Source: Sulfurimonas sp. (GTDB lineage: Bacteria > Campylobacterota > Campylobacteria > Campylobacterales > Sulfurimonadaceae). Taken from it: a stretch of DNA of 52,351 nucleotides. The notes beneath the pieces were generated by a model. It did not search any database. It had not been told where the DNA came from and worked only from the letters and a program-made list of their open reading frames with translations. Position numbers and translations under genes: made by a program. The stretch covers positions 1 through 52,351 of the forward strand of contig JALTUB010000068.1 in the NCBI GenBank assembly GCA_027047745.1, given 5' to 3'. This document shows, piece after piece, positions 7,789 to 15,831 of the stretch. The first letter of the stretch is position 1. Every line of letters begins with the position of its first letter.

Positions 7789-7840
7789 TAGTTAGGCAAA
7801 TAGTTAGAGTAAATCTAACGAGTTCTTTAGAAGGAAAATT

Positions 7841-8152
7841 ATGGAAAAAATTCGTTTAAAATTGAAAGCTTACGATCATCGTGTTCTTGATAGATCTGTA
7901 GCATCAATCGTTGAGGCTGTAAAGCGTACCGGAGCACAAATTCGTGGTCCAATCCCTTTACCAACAAAAATTCGTAAATATACAGTTTTAAAATCTGTTC
8001 ATGTTAACAAAAAAGCTCGTGAGCAATTTGAGATTCGTATGCACGGAAGAATGATAGATATCGTTTCTGCAACGCCAGAGACTGTTGACTCATTAATGAA
8101 ACTAGATTTAGCACCTGAAGTGGATGTAGAAGTTCGCTCTATGGACAAATAG
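7841..8152 (+). CDS. rpsJ: 30S ribosomal protein S10
   Basis: This is the first gene of the ribosomal operon: 103 residues, the standard S10 size. The sequence MEKIRLKLKAYDHRVLDRS is unmistakable, and GPIPLPTKI with the HVNKKAREQFE loop matches family members that contact 16S rRNA in the head of the small subunit. S10 is also NusE, the partner of NusB in antitermination. AGAAGGAAAATT precedes the ATG. The 334 bp between the predicted promoter and this start are taken up mostly by the inverted-repeat element. Confidence 0.98.
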   Translation: MEKIRLKLKAYDHRVLDRSVASIVEAVKRTGAQIRGPIPLPTKIRKYTVLKSVHVNKKAREQFEIRMHGRMIDIVSATPETVDSLMKLDLAPEVDVEVRSMDK

Positions 8153-8160
8153 GAGTAGTC

Positions 8161-8736
8161 GTGGAATATATTGTTGAAAAAATCGGTATGAGCCGTACTA
8201 TTACAGTTCCTAGTAAGCCTGTTACTCTTTTAAGAGTATTAGACCAAAAAGTATGTGAAGTAAACGAAGGCACTGCAATTGTAGCTTACAATAGTGGTAA
8301 AAAAATGAATAAAGCAATTGAAGGTCAACAAAAAAAATATAGCCTTTCTGCTGAGTTTAATCGTTTCGTTACTTTAGAAGTAGCAAACAGTGAAGCTGGC
8401 GATTTAGATTTCGCTCCATTAGTAGAAGCTAATGCAGTAAAATCAACTTTCACAACGAAAGGTCGTGGTTTTGCTGGTGCAATGAAGCGTTGGAACTTCG
8501 GTGGTGGTCCTGCATCTCACGGTCATAGATTTGGTCGTAGAACAGGTTCTATCGGTAATGCTGAGTGGCCAGGTCGTGTAATGAAAGGTAAAAAAATGCC
8601 AGGACATTATGGAAATACACAAAATAGTGTAAAAAATGAGATCGTTTCTTACGATGCTGAAAATAAAATCATTGCGGTTTTAGGTTCTGTATCTGGTGCA
8701 AACGGTGCTTTAGGTCGTATAAAGGTAGCTTCGTAA
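8161..8736 (+). CDS. rplC: 50S ribosomal protein L3
   Basis: This 191-residue protein starts with GTG, preceded by TAGGAGTA. The motif GGPASHGHRFGRRTGSIGNA is the conserved L3 extension that reaches the peptidyl transferase centre, and GKKMPGHYGN follows as expected. It is somewhat shorter than the E. coli protein (209). The stop shares TAATG with rplD. Confidence 0.98.
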   Translation: MEYIVEKIGMSRTITVPSKPVTLLRVLDQKVCEVNEGTAIVAYNSGKKMNKAIEGQQKKYSLSAEFNRFVTLEVANSEAGDLDFAPLVEANAVKSTFTTKGRGFAGAMKRWNFGGGPASHGHRFGRRTGSIGNAEWPGRVMKGKKMPGHYGNTQNSVKNEIVSYDAENKIIAVLGSVSGANGALGRIKVAS

Positions 8737-9350
8737 TGAGCGCAATCGTTTTAAATGAAAAAATGGAAAAAGCATCTGAGTTAGCATTACCTGAGAGTTT
8801 CTCAGGAATCAATCCTCATAACCTTTATCTTTATGTAAAATCTGTTCAAGCTGCACAGCGTGCAAATACAGCTATTACTAAAGGTAGAAGTGATGTGCGT
8901 GGTGGTGGTAAAAAGCCATGGGCTCAAAAAGGTGGCGGTCGTGCTCGTGCGGGTTCTCGTCGTTCTCCTATATTCGTAGGTGGTGGTAAAGCTTTTGGTT
9001 CTCAAAACAACCGTAACTACGACTTAAAAGTAAATAAAAAGCAAAAGAAATTAGCTTTAAACTTTGCTTTAAATGAGCATTCACAAAATGGTTCTCTATT
9101 TATTGTTGATAGTATTGAAGTTGCATCTGGTAAAACTAAAGATGCAGTAGCAATGTTTAAAGCTTTAAATCAAAGAGATACTCTTTTTGTTAAATCTTTA
9201 TTAGATGAGCCAACATTTTTAGCTTTTGAAAATATTCAATCTACATATGTTGTTGAGTCAAATGAATTAAATGCATTCTTAGCTGCAAACTATCGTTCAA
9301 TTGTGATCGAGAAAGCAGTTTGGGAAAATCTGACAAGTGAGGCTAAGTAA
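8736..9350 (+). CDS. rplD: 50S ribosomal protein L4
   Basis: This 204-residue protein has the long arginine/glycine-rich loop (TKGRSDVRGGGKKPWAQKGG) that lines the peptide exit tunnel. In E. coli L4 also represses its own operon by binding the S10 leader; whether that occurs here is unknown, because the leader is occupied by a repeat element. It is coupled by TAATG at both ends, to rplC before and rplW after. Confidence 0.98.
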   Translation: MSAIVLNEKMEKASELALPESFSGINPHNLYLYVKSVQAAQRANTAITKGRSDVRGGGKKPWAQKGGGRARAGSRRSPIFVGGGKAFGSQNNRNYDLKVNKKQKKLALNFALNEHSQNGSLFIVDSIEVASGKTKDAVAMFKALNQRDTLFVKSLLDEPTFLAFENIQSTYVVESNELNAFLAANYRSIVIEKAVWENLTSEAK

Positions 9351-9631
9351 TGGCTGATATTACAGATATTAAATCTATACTATATACAGAAAAGACTCTT
9401 GGTATGCAAGAAGATGGTGTTATCGTTGTACAAACATCTCCTCGTATGAACAAAACAGGTCTTAAAGAGGTGTTTCGTGAGTATTTTGGAATCATTCCAA
9501 CTAAAATAAACTCACTAAATCAAAGCGGAAAAGTTAAGACATTCCGTGGCACAAAAGGTAAACAAAATGACTTCAAAAAGTTTTATGTAACTTTACCTGA
9601 GGGTGCAGCAATCGAAAGTTTGGCGGTATAA
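9350..9631 (+). CDS. rplW: 50S ribosomal protein L23
   Basis: The 93-residue protein shows the L23 signature around YTEKTLGMQEDGVIVVQ and the loop KVKTFRGTKGKQNDFKKFYV. L23 sits at the tunnel exit and docks trigger factor and SRP. The size is normal. It overlaps rplD by one base and ends one base before the rplB start. Confidence 0.97.
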   Translation: MADITDIKSILYTEKTLGMQEDGVIVVQTSPRMNKTGLKEVFREYFGIIPTKINSLNQSGKVKTFRGTKGKQNDFKKFYVTLPEGAAIESLAV

Positions 9632-9632
9632 G

Positions 9633-10478
9633 ATGGCAATTAAAACTTATAGACCGATAACTCCGTCTCGTCGTTTTTACACTAATGTTGATAGTTCTGA
9701 TATTACTGCAAAAGCTAGTGTTCGTTCATTACTTAAAAAACTTCCAACAACTGCTGGTCGTAATCATAATGGTCGTATTACATCTCGTCATAAACAAGCA
9801 GGTGCTAAAAAGATTTATCGTATTGTTGATTTCAAAAGAAACAAATTTGATATTCCTGCAACTGTAAGCGCTATAGAGTATGATCCGTATAGAAACTGTC
9901 GTATCGCTTTAGTTACTTATGCTGATGGTGAAAAAAGATATATTCTTCAACCAAAAGGTCTTGAAGTTGGTGATACTATCGCTTCAGCTCATGATGGCTT
10001 AGATGTTAAAGCTGGAAACAGTATGAAACTACAAAATATCCCAGTGGGTACTTTAGTTCATAACATTGAGCTTAAGACTGGTAAGGGTGGACAAATGGTT
10101 CGTTCTGCTGGAACATCTGCTCAAATCATGGGTCGTGATGGTAAATATGTATCACTTCGTATGCCTTCATCTGAAATGCGTTTAGTGCTTGGTGAATGTC
10201 TTGCTACTATTGGTCAAGTTGGAAACGAAGAGTTTGGTAACATTGTTATCGCAAAAGCTGGTCGTCAAAGACACTTAGGTATTCGTCCTCAGACTCGTGG
10301 TTCTGCTATGAACCCAATTGATCACCCACATGGTGGTGGTGAAGGTAAAACGAACTCAGGTCGTCATCCAGTTACTCCTTGGGGTAAACCAACTAAGGGT
10401 GCTAAGACTCGTCGTAAGAAAGCAAGTGATAAACTTATTATTACTCGTCGTAAACCAAATGCAAAAAGGGTAGGTTAA
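9633..10478 (+). CDS. rplB: 50S ribosomal protein L2
   Basis: The start is the ATG at 9633, giving MAIKTYRPITPSRR and 281 residues; an upstream in-frame start at 9603 would lie inside rplW. The block MNPIDHPHGGGEGKTNSGRH includes the histidine important for peptidyl transferase assembly. The N-terminal OB fold and the SH3-like domain both look complete. There are only 2 bp to rpsS. Confidence 0.98.
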   Translation: MAIKTYRPITPSRRFYTNVDSSDITAKASVRSLLKKLPTTAGRNHNGRITSRHKQAGAKKIYRIVDFKRNKFDIPATVSAIEYDPYRNCRIALVTYADGEKRYILQPKGLEVGDTIASAHDGLDVKAGNSMKLQNIPVGTLVHNIELKTGKGGQMVRSAGTSAQIMGRDGKYVSLRMPSSEMRLVLGECLATIGQVGNEEFGNIVIAKAGRQRHLGIRPQTRGSAMNPIDHPHGGGEGKTNSGRHPVTPWGKPTKGAKTRRKKASDKLIITRRKPNAKRVG

Positions 10479-10480
10479 GT

Positions 10481-10756
10481 ATGGCTCGTTCAATAAAAAA
10501 AGGTCCATTCGTAGATGACCATTTAATGAAAAAAGTGGAGGCTATGAAAGCCGAAGCTAAGAAAAAACCTATTAAAACTTGGTCAAGAAGATCTATGATT
10601 CTTCCTGATATGGTTGGTTTAACATTAAATGTTCATAATGGTCGCCAATTTGTTCCTGTATATGTTACAGAAAATCATATTGGTTATAAACTTGGTGAAT
10701 TTGCACCAACTCGTACATTTAAGGGCCACAAGGGCTCTGTTCAGAAGAAGGGGTAA
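10481..10756 (+). CDS. rpsS: 30S ribosomal protein S19
   Basis: The 91-residue sequence MARSIKKGPFVDDHLMKKV and the ending LGEFAPTRTFKGHKG are diagnostic for S19, which forms a complex with S13 in the small-subunit head. It is of standard size and sits between rplB and rplV with gaps of 2 bp each, in the usual S10-operon order. Confidence 0.98.
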   Translation: MARSIKKGPFVDDHLMKKVEAMKAEAKKKPIKTWSRRSMILPDMVGLTLNVHNGRQFVPVYVTENHIGYKLGEFAPTRTFKGHKGSVQKKG

Positions 10757-10758
10757 GC

Positions 10759-11076
10759 ATGGCTAGAGCATTATTAAAATTTATCCGTGTATCTCCAATC
10801 AAATCTCGTCTTATTGCACGAGAAGTTCAAGGTATGAATGCTGAAGAGGCTATGGCAGCTTTAGAATTCACTCCGAATAAAGCGGCAAAAATCATCTCTA
10901 AAGTAATCGCATCTGCAGTTGCTAATAGTGGTGAAGAAGCTGAAGATTGTGTTATCACATCTTGTCGTGTTGACAATGGTCCAGTTCTAAAAAGATTCCG
11001 TCCTCGTGCTAGAGGTATGGCTTCTGGTATTAGAAAACCAACAGCACACATCTTAGTAGAAGTAGAGGGTAAATAG
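10759..11076 (+). CDS. rplV: 50S ribosomal protein L22
   Basis: At 105 residues this matches L22. LKFIRVSPIKSRLIAREVQG is the conserved N-terminus, and the beta-hairpin RFRPRARGMASGIRKPTAHI is the extension that narrows the exit tunnel where macrolides act. It is followed one base later by rpsC. Confidence 0.98.
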   Translation: MARALLKFIRVSPIKSRLIAREVQGMNAEEAMAALEFTPNKAAKIISKVIASAVANSGEEAEDCVITSCRVDNGPVLKRFRPRARGMASGIRKPTAHILVEVEGK

Positions 11077-11077
11077 T

Positions 11078-11794
11078 ATGGGTCAAAAAGTTAATCCTAT
11101 TGGTTTGCGTCTTGGTATCAACCGTAACTGGGAGAGCCGTTGGTTCCCTAACTTTAAAACAGCTCCTGCTGCTTTAGGTGAAGATTACAAGATAAGAACA
11201 TTTTTGAAAAAAGAGCTTTATTATGCTGGTGTTTCTAACATCATCATTGAAAGAACAGTTAAAAGACTTCGTGTAACAATCGTTGCTGCTCGTCCTGGTA
11301 TCATTATTGGTAAAAAAGGTGCGGACATTGAAAAACTTAAAACTAATCTTCAAAAGCTTATTGGTAAAACGATTTCTGTTAATATAAAAGAAGAGAAGAA
11401 GGCACAATCTTCTGCTCAACTTGTTGCAGAAAATGTTGCTACTCAGTTAGAGCGTCGTATTGCATTCCGTAGAGCTATGAAAAAAGTTATGCAAGGTGCA
11501 CAGCGTTCTGGTGCTAAAGGTATCAAAGTTGCTGTTGCTGGTCGTCTTGGTGGAGCTGAAATGGCTCGTACTGAGTGGTATTTAGAAGGTCGTGTGCCTC
11601 TTCATACTCTTCGTGCTAAGATTGATTATGGTTTTGCCCAAGCACATACTACATACGGTATTATCGGTGTAAAAGTATGGATATTTAAAGGGGAAGTTCT
11701 TACTAAAGGAATTCCTGCAGAAGTGGTTGAAGAGAAAAAAGAGCGTCGTCCAAAGCGTGCTCCTCGCCCTCAAAATAGTGAAAAGGCTGAATAA
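11078..11794 (+). CDS. rpsC: 30S ribosomal protein S3
   Basis: The 238-residue protein starts MGQKVNPIGLRLGINRNWES. The KH RNA-binding loop is RPGIIIGKKGADIEKL (residues about 75-90), and the C-terminal S3 domain carries GAQRSGAKGIKVAVAGRLGG. The tail is highly charged (EKKERRPKRAPRPQ). S3 lies at the mRNA entry channel and has helicase-like activity there. Confidence 0.98.
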   Translation: MGQKVNPIGLRLGINRNWESRWFPNFKTAPAALGEDYKIRTFLKKELYYAGVSNIIIERTVKRLRVTIVAARPGIIIGKKGADIEKLKTNLQKLIGKTISVNIKEEKKAQSSAQLVAENVATQLERRIAFRRAMKKVMQGAQRSGAKGIKVAVAGRLGGAEMARTEWYLEGRVPLHTLRAKIDYGFAQAHTTYGIIGVKVWIFKGEVLTKGIPAEVVEEKKERRPKRAPRPQNSEKAE

Positions 11795-11796
11795 TT

Positions 11797-12222
11797 ATGT
11801 TAATGCCAAAAAGAACAAAATATCGTAAAGTAATGAAAGGTCGTAACCGTGGTTACGCTCGTTCAGGCTATAAGTTAGCTTTTGGTGACATTGCATTTAA
11901 AGCTGTTGAAGCTGGTCGTATTAACTCAAGACAAATTGAGTCAGCGCGTATCTCTGCAACTCGTCATATTAAGCGTCAAGGTAAACTCTGGATTCGTGTA
12001 TTCCCAGCTAAGCCATTAACTGCTAAACCTCTTGAAACTCGTATGGGTAAAGGTAAGGGAGCAGTTGATCAGTGGGTTATGAATATTAAACCAGGTCGTA
12101 TAATTTTTGAAATAGCTGGTATTCCAGAAGATATAGCTCGTGAAGCTTTAACTCTTGCTATGCACAAGCTACCATTCAAATGTAAAATAATCACTGCGGA
12201 GATGAGCAATGAAATATTCTGA
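11797..12222 (+). CDS. rplP: 50S ribosomal protein L16
   Basis: MLMPKRTKYRKVMKGRNRG is the exact N-terminal pattern of L16, so the first ATG (11797) is kept rather than the one six bases on. It has 141 residues and contains GRINSRQIESARISATR. L16 organises the A-site region of the large subunit. Its end overlaps rpmC by 14 bases. Confidence 0.98.
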   Translation: MLMPKRTKYRKVMKGRNRGYARSGYKLAFGDIAFKAVEAGRINSRQIESARISATRHIKRQGKLWIRVFPAKPLTAKPLETRMGKGKGAVDQWVMNIKPGRIIFEIAGIPEDIAREALTLAMHKLPFKCKIITAEMSNEIF

Positions 12223-12397
12223 TTTAGCAGATAAAAATTCAGCAGAACTTCAAGCTATGCTTAAAGAGAAGAAAACTGAACTTTTTACTTTAAAAATGAA
12301 ACAAAAGACTATGCAACTTCAAAACACGAGTGAACTTCGTGTTGCTAAAAAAGATATTGCAAAAATCAACACTGCACTTACTGCAGTGGCAAACTAG
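12209..12397 (+). CDS. rpmC: 50S ribosomal protein L29
   Basis: This short helical protein (62 residues) is recognised by KYSDLADKNSAELQAML and ELFTLKMKQKTMQLQNT, the two long antiparallel helices of L29. The start lies within rplP (14-base overlap), with GGAGATGAGC as ribosome site. L29 sits beside L23 near the tunnel exit. Confidence 0.96.
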   Translation: MKYSDLADKNSAELQAMLKEKKTELFTLKMKQKTMQLQNTSELRVAKKDIAKINTALTAVAN

Positions 12398-12407
12398 GGG
12401 CTTATAA

Positions 12408-12653
12408 ATGGCAAATAAACGTGAAATTCAAGGCAAAGTAGTAACTATTGCTGGTGATAAAACTGTTTCTATGGTTGTTGAGCGTCGTGTAATGCACCCT
12501 CGTTATCACAAAGTTGTAAAACGCTTCAAAAAGTACTTAGTACATGATGAGCGTAATGAAGTAAAAGTTGGAGACGAAATTATTGCAATTGAGTGTCGTC
12601 CACTTTCTAAGACTAAATCTTTTAGACTTAAATCAGTTGTAAAAGGAGCGTAG
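12408..12653 (+). CDS. rpsQ: 30S ribosomal protein S17
   Basis: The 81-residue protein has the OB-fold sequence REIQGKVVTIAGDKTVSMVV and the S17 signature around RPLSKTKSFRLKSVV. It is a primary 16S rRNA binder in the body of the small subunit. It follows rpmC by 10 bp and precedes rplN by 1 bp. Confidence 0.97.
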   Translation: MANKREIQGKVVTIAGDKTVSMVVERRVMHPRYHKVVKRFKKYLVHDERNEVKVGDEIIAIECRPLSKTKSFRLKSVVKGA

Positions 12654-12654
12654 T

Positions 12655-13023
12655 ATGATCCAAGGTTTTACTCGTTTGAATGTAGCTGATAATACAGGTG
12701 CAAAAGAGATTATGTGTATTAAGGTACTTGGAGGTTCTAAGCGTCGTTATGCTTCAGTTGGCGATGTTATCGTTGCATCTGTTAAGAAAGCGACTCCAAC
12801 TTCTAAAGTTAAAAAAGGTAAAGTAGTAAAAGCTGTTGTTGTTAGAACTGCAAAAGAGATTCACCGTGAAAATGGTTCTCTTATTCGTTTTGATGACAAT
12901 GCTGCTGTAATACTTGATGACAAGAGAGAGCCTATTGGTACTCGTATTTTTGGACCTGTTGGTCGTGAAGTGCGTTACGCTGGATTTATGAAAATCGTAT
13001 CTCTTGCACCGGAGGTTGTTTAA
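12655..13023 (+). CDS. rplN: 50S ribosomal protein L14
   Basis: MIQGFTRLNVADNTGAKEIM begins this 122-residue protein, the standard L14 length. FDDNAAVILDDKREPIGTRI and the terminal GFMKIVSLAPEVV are also typical. L14 contacts the 16S rRNA at an intersubunit bridge and is the docking site of the silencing factor RsfS. It shares TAATG with rplX. Confidence 0.98.
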   Translation: MIQGFTRLNVADNTGAKEIMCIKVLGGSKRRYASVGDVIVASVKKATPTSKVKKGKVVKAVVVRTAKEIHRENGSLIRFDDNAAVILDDKREPIGTRIFGPVGREVRYAGFMKIVSLAPEVV

Positions 13024-13253
13024 TGGCAAAGTTTAATTATAAAAAAGGTGATACTGTAGAAATTATCGCTGGAGATGACCGTGGAACTAAGGCTACTGTT
13101 TTAGCAGTTATGCCAAAGAAAAACAAGGTTATTGTTGAGGGTTGTAAAATAGCTAAAAAAGCTATCAAACCAACTGAAGAGAACAAAAATGGCGGGCATG
13201 TTAATAAAGAGATGCCAATTGACGCTTCAAATGTACGAAAAGTGGAGGCATAA
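13023..13253 (+). CDS. rplX: 50S ribosomal protein L24
   Basis: At 76 residues it is shorter than the E. coli protein (104) but has the complete KOW core: KKGDTVEIIAGDDRGTKATV then NKVIVEGCKIAKKAIKP. L24 is an assembly initiator for the large subunit. It overlaps rplN by one base, and 4 bp separate it from rplE. Confidence 0.97.
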   Translation: MAKFNYKKGDTVEIIAGDDRGTKATVLAVMPKKNKVIVEGCKIAKKAIKPTEENKNGGHVNKEMPIDASNVRKVEA

Positions 13254-13257
13254 TTAG

Positions 13258-13803
13258 ATGGCACGCTTAAAAGATAAATATTTAGGTTTAAAATCTGAAT
13301 TACAAGCTGACTTAGGTATCAAAAATCCTATGCAAACACCAAAAGTAGAGAAGATTATTATCTCTGTTGGTGCTGGTTTTGCTATGAAAGATAACAAACT
13401 TATCCAAAATATTGAAGATACTATTACTACTATTGCTGGTCAAAAAGCATCAACAGTAATCGCTAAAAAATCTGTTGCAGGTTTTAAAGTTCGTGAAGGT
13501 ATGCCAGTTGGTATTCGTGTTACACTTCGTGGTGAAAACATGTATAACTTCTTAGATCGTTTAGTTTCTATTGCTCTTCCTCGTGTGAAAGATTTCCGTG
13601 GAGTTCCAAGAAATGGTTTTGATGGTCGTGGTAACTATAACTTCGGACTTCAAGAGCAACTAATTTTTCCAGAAGTTACTTATGATTCAATTATGCAAAT
13701 TCATGGTATGAATATTACTATGGTTACAACTGCTGATTCTGATAAGGCTGCATTTGCTCTTTTAGAGAAAATGGGTATGCCTTTTACTAAAGGGAGCAAC
13801 TAA
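13258..13803 (+). CDS. rplE: 50S ribosomal protein L5
   Basis: The 181-residue sequence includes VEKIIISVGAGFA, the loop KKSVAGFKVREGMPVGIRVT and RDFRGVPRNGFDGRGNYNFG; the last is the L5 signature. L5 binds 5S rRNA with L18 and contacts P-site tRNA. Its stop overlaps the rpsN start (TAATG). Confidence 0.98.
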   Translation: MARLKDKYLGLKSELQADLGIKNPMQTPKVEKIIISVGAGFAMKDNKLIQNIEDTITTIAGQKASTVIAKKSVAGFKVREGMPVGIRVTLRGENMYNFLDRLVSIALPRVKDFRGVPRNGFDGRGNYNFGLQEQLIFPEVTYDSIMQIHGMNITMVTTADSDKAAFALLEKMGMPFTKGSN

Positions 13804-13988
13804 TGGCTAAGAAGTCTATGATCGCAAAAGCGGCAAGAGAACCAAAATTTAAAGTGCGTGGATACACTAGATGTCAAATCTGTGGTCGTCCACACTCAGT
13901 GCTTAGAGATTTTAATATCTGTCGTGTATGTTTTAGAAAAATGGCAAACGAGGGATTAATCCCAGGTGTTAGAAAGTCTTCTTGGTAA
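13803..13988 (+). CDS. rpsN: 30S ribosomal protein S14, zinc-binding type
   Basis: This is the short zinc form of S14 (61 residues), with Cys24, Cys27, Cys40 and Cys43 in CQICGRPHSVLRDFNICRVC. The zinc form is usual in Campylobacterota; many bacteria keep a zinc-free paralogue as a backup, but none lies in this window. A 73-bp gap follows before rpsH, the largest inside the operon. Confidence 0.98.
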   Translation: MAKKSMIAKAAREPKFKVRGYTRCQICGRPHSVLRDFNICRVCFRKMANEGLIPGVRKSSW

Positions 13989-14019
13989 GCCAAGAGGAAA
14001 CTTCTAATTATTAGTTTTT

Positions 14020-14035
14020 ACAAACTTAGGTTTGT
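14020..14035 (+). other. Small hairpin in the rpsN-rpsH gap
   Basis: ACAAAC (14020-14025) pairs with GTTTGT (14030-14035) around a TTAG loop, 26 bp before rpsH. E. coli S8 represses the spc operon by binding a site near rplE, but this hairpin lacks clear S8-site features, so a processing or pausing role is equally possible. Confidence 0.3.
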
Positions 14036-14061
14036 AATTACATAAAAGTCAAGGAAAAAAA

Positions 14062-14460
14062 ATGGCAATTAATGATCTAGTATCAGACGCGTTGACTCGT
14101 GTTCGTAATGCAGGTATGAGAAGATTACCAGTTACTACTTTAGTACACTCTAAGAGTGTTGAAGCTGTAGCAAATATCTTAGTTGAAAAAGGTTACATAG
14201 ACTCTTGTAATGTAATCGAAGATGGTGTTAAGAAGACTATCAAAGTTGTACTAAAGTATGATGAAGATGGAAAAAATGTAATCAATGAAATGAAAAGAGT
14301 TTCTAAACCTGGTAGAAGAGTTTACAAAGGTAAAGAAGATATTAAGCGTTTCAAAAATGGTTACGGAACTATTATTGTAAGTACATCACATGGCGTACTA
14401 CCAAATGACAAAGCTTATGAGCTTGGTATTGGTGGTGAAGTTATGTGTACGGTATGGTAG
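14062..14460 (+). CDS. rpsH: 30S ribosomal protein S8
   Basis: MAINDLVSDALTRVRNAGMR is the S8 N-terminus, and the C-terminal GTIIVSTSHGVLPNDKAYEL carries the S-T-S-x-G rRNA contact motif. It has 132 residues. S8 is a primary binder of the 16S central domain. The AAGGAAAAAAA ribosome site is strong, in keeping with a start after a gap. Confidence 0.98.
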   Translation: MAINDLVSDALTRVRNAGMRRLPVTTLVHSKSVEAVANILVEKGYIDSCNVIEDGVKKTIKVVLKYDEDGKNVINEMKRVSKPGRRVYKGKEDIKRFKNGYGTIIVSTSHGVLPNDKAYELGIGGEVMCTVW

Positions 14461-14469
14461 GAGTATAAC

Positions 14470-15006
14470 ATGTCAAGAATTGGTAAAAAACCTGTAGAAT
14501 TTGCAAGCGACATCAAAGTTAGCACAAATGGAAATGTTATTACTTTTGCTAAAGGCAAAAATAGTATGGATTTAGATACAAAAGGAAATGTTGAGTTTTC
14601 ATTAGAAGGCAATACTTTAACTTTTAAAAATTTATCTGATGCTCGTGAGCATAGAGCTTTTTGGGGAACTTATAGATCATTAGCTGCAAATATTGTTACT
14701 GGTTTAACTACTGGTTATACTAAGCAGTTAGAGATTAATGGTGTTGGTTATAGAGCTGCTGTTAAAGGTAAGGTTCTTAATCTTCAACTTGGTCACTCTC
14801 ATGATATTAACTTTGATTTAGTTGATGGTCTTGAAGCTAAGGTTGAGAAAAATGTTATTACTTTAAGTAGTCATGATAAACAACTTTTAGGTGCAGCTGC
14901 AGCAAAAATCAGAAGTTTCCGTCCACCAGAGCCATATAAAGGTAAAGGTGTTAAATACATAGATGAACATATCGTGCGTAAAGCCGGTAAAACAGCTAAG
15001 AAGTAA
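14470..15006 (+). CDS. rplF: 50S ribosomal protein L6
   Basis: The 178-residue protein shows the duplicated L6 fold: first half MSRIGKKPVEF, second half with LEINGVGYRAAVKGKVLNLQ and the signature RSFRPPEPYKGKGVKYIDE at the C-terminus. L6 sits near the sarcin-ricin loop and factor-binding site. It follows rpsH by 9 bp. Confidence 0.98.
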   Translation: MSRIGKKPVEFASDIKVSTNGNVITFAKGKNSMDLDTKGNVEFSLEGNTLTFKNLSDAREHRAFWGTYRSLAANIVTGLTTGYTKQLEINGVGYRAAVKGKVLNLQLGHSHDINFDLVDGLEAKVEKNVITLSSHDKQLLGAAAAKIRSFRPPEPYKGKGVKYIDEHIVRKAGKTAKK

Positions 15007-15022
15007 GGGAGGATATTAAAAA

Positions 15023-15379
15023 ATGAATGCAAAAGTATTAAAAAGCAAAGTAGCTAATCGTTTAAAGCGTAAGCGTCGTATTCGTGCAAAGATATCTGGT
15101 AGTGCTACACTTCCTCGTGTTTCTGTATTTAAGTCAAATCGTTATTTAAGTGTACAAGCAATTGATGATGCAACAGCAACAACTTTAGCAGCACTTAACT
15201 CAAAAGTTACTGGTCACAGAGCTAATAAAGAAGGTGCTACAGCACTTGGTGAAGCATTTGCTGCAACACTAAAGTCTGCTAACATATCTGAAGTTGTATT
15301 TGATCGTAATGGTTACCAATATCATGGCGTTATAGCTGCATTTGGTGATTCTCTTCGTGCAAACGAAATTAAGTTTTAG
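15023..15379 (+). CDS. rplR: 50S ribosomal protein L18
   Basis: RLKRKRRIRAKISGSATLPR gives the basic N-terminal tail and VSVFKSNRYLSVQAIDD the start of the globular fold; FDRNGYQYHGVIAAFGDSLR ends it as expected. It has 118 residues and is a 5S rRNA binder with L5. GGGAGGATATT provides a very strong ribosome site 16 bp after rplF. Confidence 0.97.
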   Translation: MNAKVLKSKVANRLKRKRRIRAKISGSATLPRVSVFKSNRYLSVQAIDDATATTLAALNSKVTGHRANKEGATALGEAFAATLKSANISEVVFDRNGYQYHGVIAAFGDSLRANEIKF

Positions 15380-15387
15380 GGGCTAAG

Positions 15388-15828
15388 ATGGAAATTAATA
15401 GAGACGATTTCGAAGAATCAATTGTAAATATTGGTCGTGTAACTAAAGTTGTTAAGGGTGGTAGAAGATTTCGTTTTACTGCTTTAATCGTAGTTGGTAA
15501 TAAAAATGGTACTATCGGTTATGGTATGGGAAAAGCGAAAGAAGTTCCTGATGCTATCCGTAAAGCTGTTGATAATGCTTTTAAAAATCTTACAACTGTA
15601 AGTATTAAAGGTACAACAATTGCACATGATATTGAGCATAAGTATAATGCAAGTCGCGTTTTACTTAAGCCAGCATCAGAAGGTACAGGTGTTATCTCAG
15701 GTGGAGCTATGCGTCCAGTTCTTGAGCTTGCAGGTGTACAAGATATTCTTACTAAGAGTATAGGTTCTAACAATCCAGGTACAGTGGTTCGCGCAACAGT
15801 TGAAGCACTTGGCCGTTTAAAAGGATAG
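15388..15828 (+). CDS. rpsE: 30S ribosomal protein S5
   Basis: The 146-residue protein has the S5 double-stranded-RNA-binding motif VVKGGRRFRFTALIVVGNKN with GYGMGKAKEVPDAIRKAVD. The E. coli protein is longer (167). S5 lines the mRNA entry and influences fidelity. It is followed 3 bp later by rplO, leaving no room for rpmD (L30), which stands here in many other phyla. Confidence 0.98.
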   Translation: MEINRDDFEESIVNIGRVTKVVKGGRRFRFTALIVVGNKNGTIGYGMGKAKEVPDAIRKAVDNAFKNLTTVSIKGTTIAHDIEHKYNASRVLLKPASEGTGVISGGAMRPVLELAGVQDILTKSIGSNNPGTVVRATVEALGRLKG

Positions 15829-15831
15829 ATT

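Noticed and set aside
8802..13264. Several antisense reading frames within ribosomal protein genes.
   Set aside because: They mirror the codon bias of the sense genes and have no ribosome sites or sensible products.
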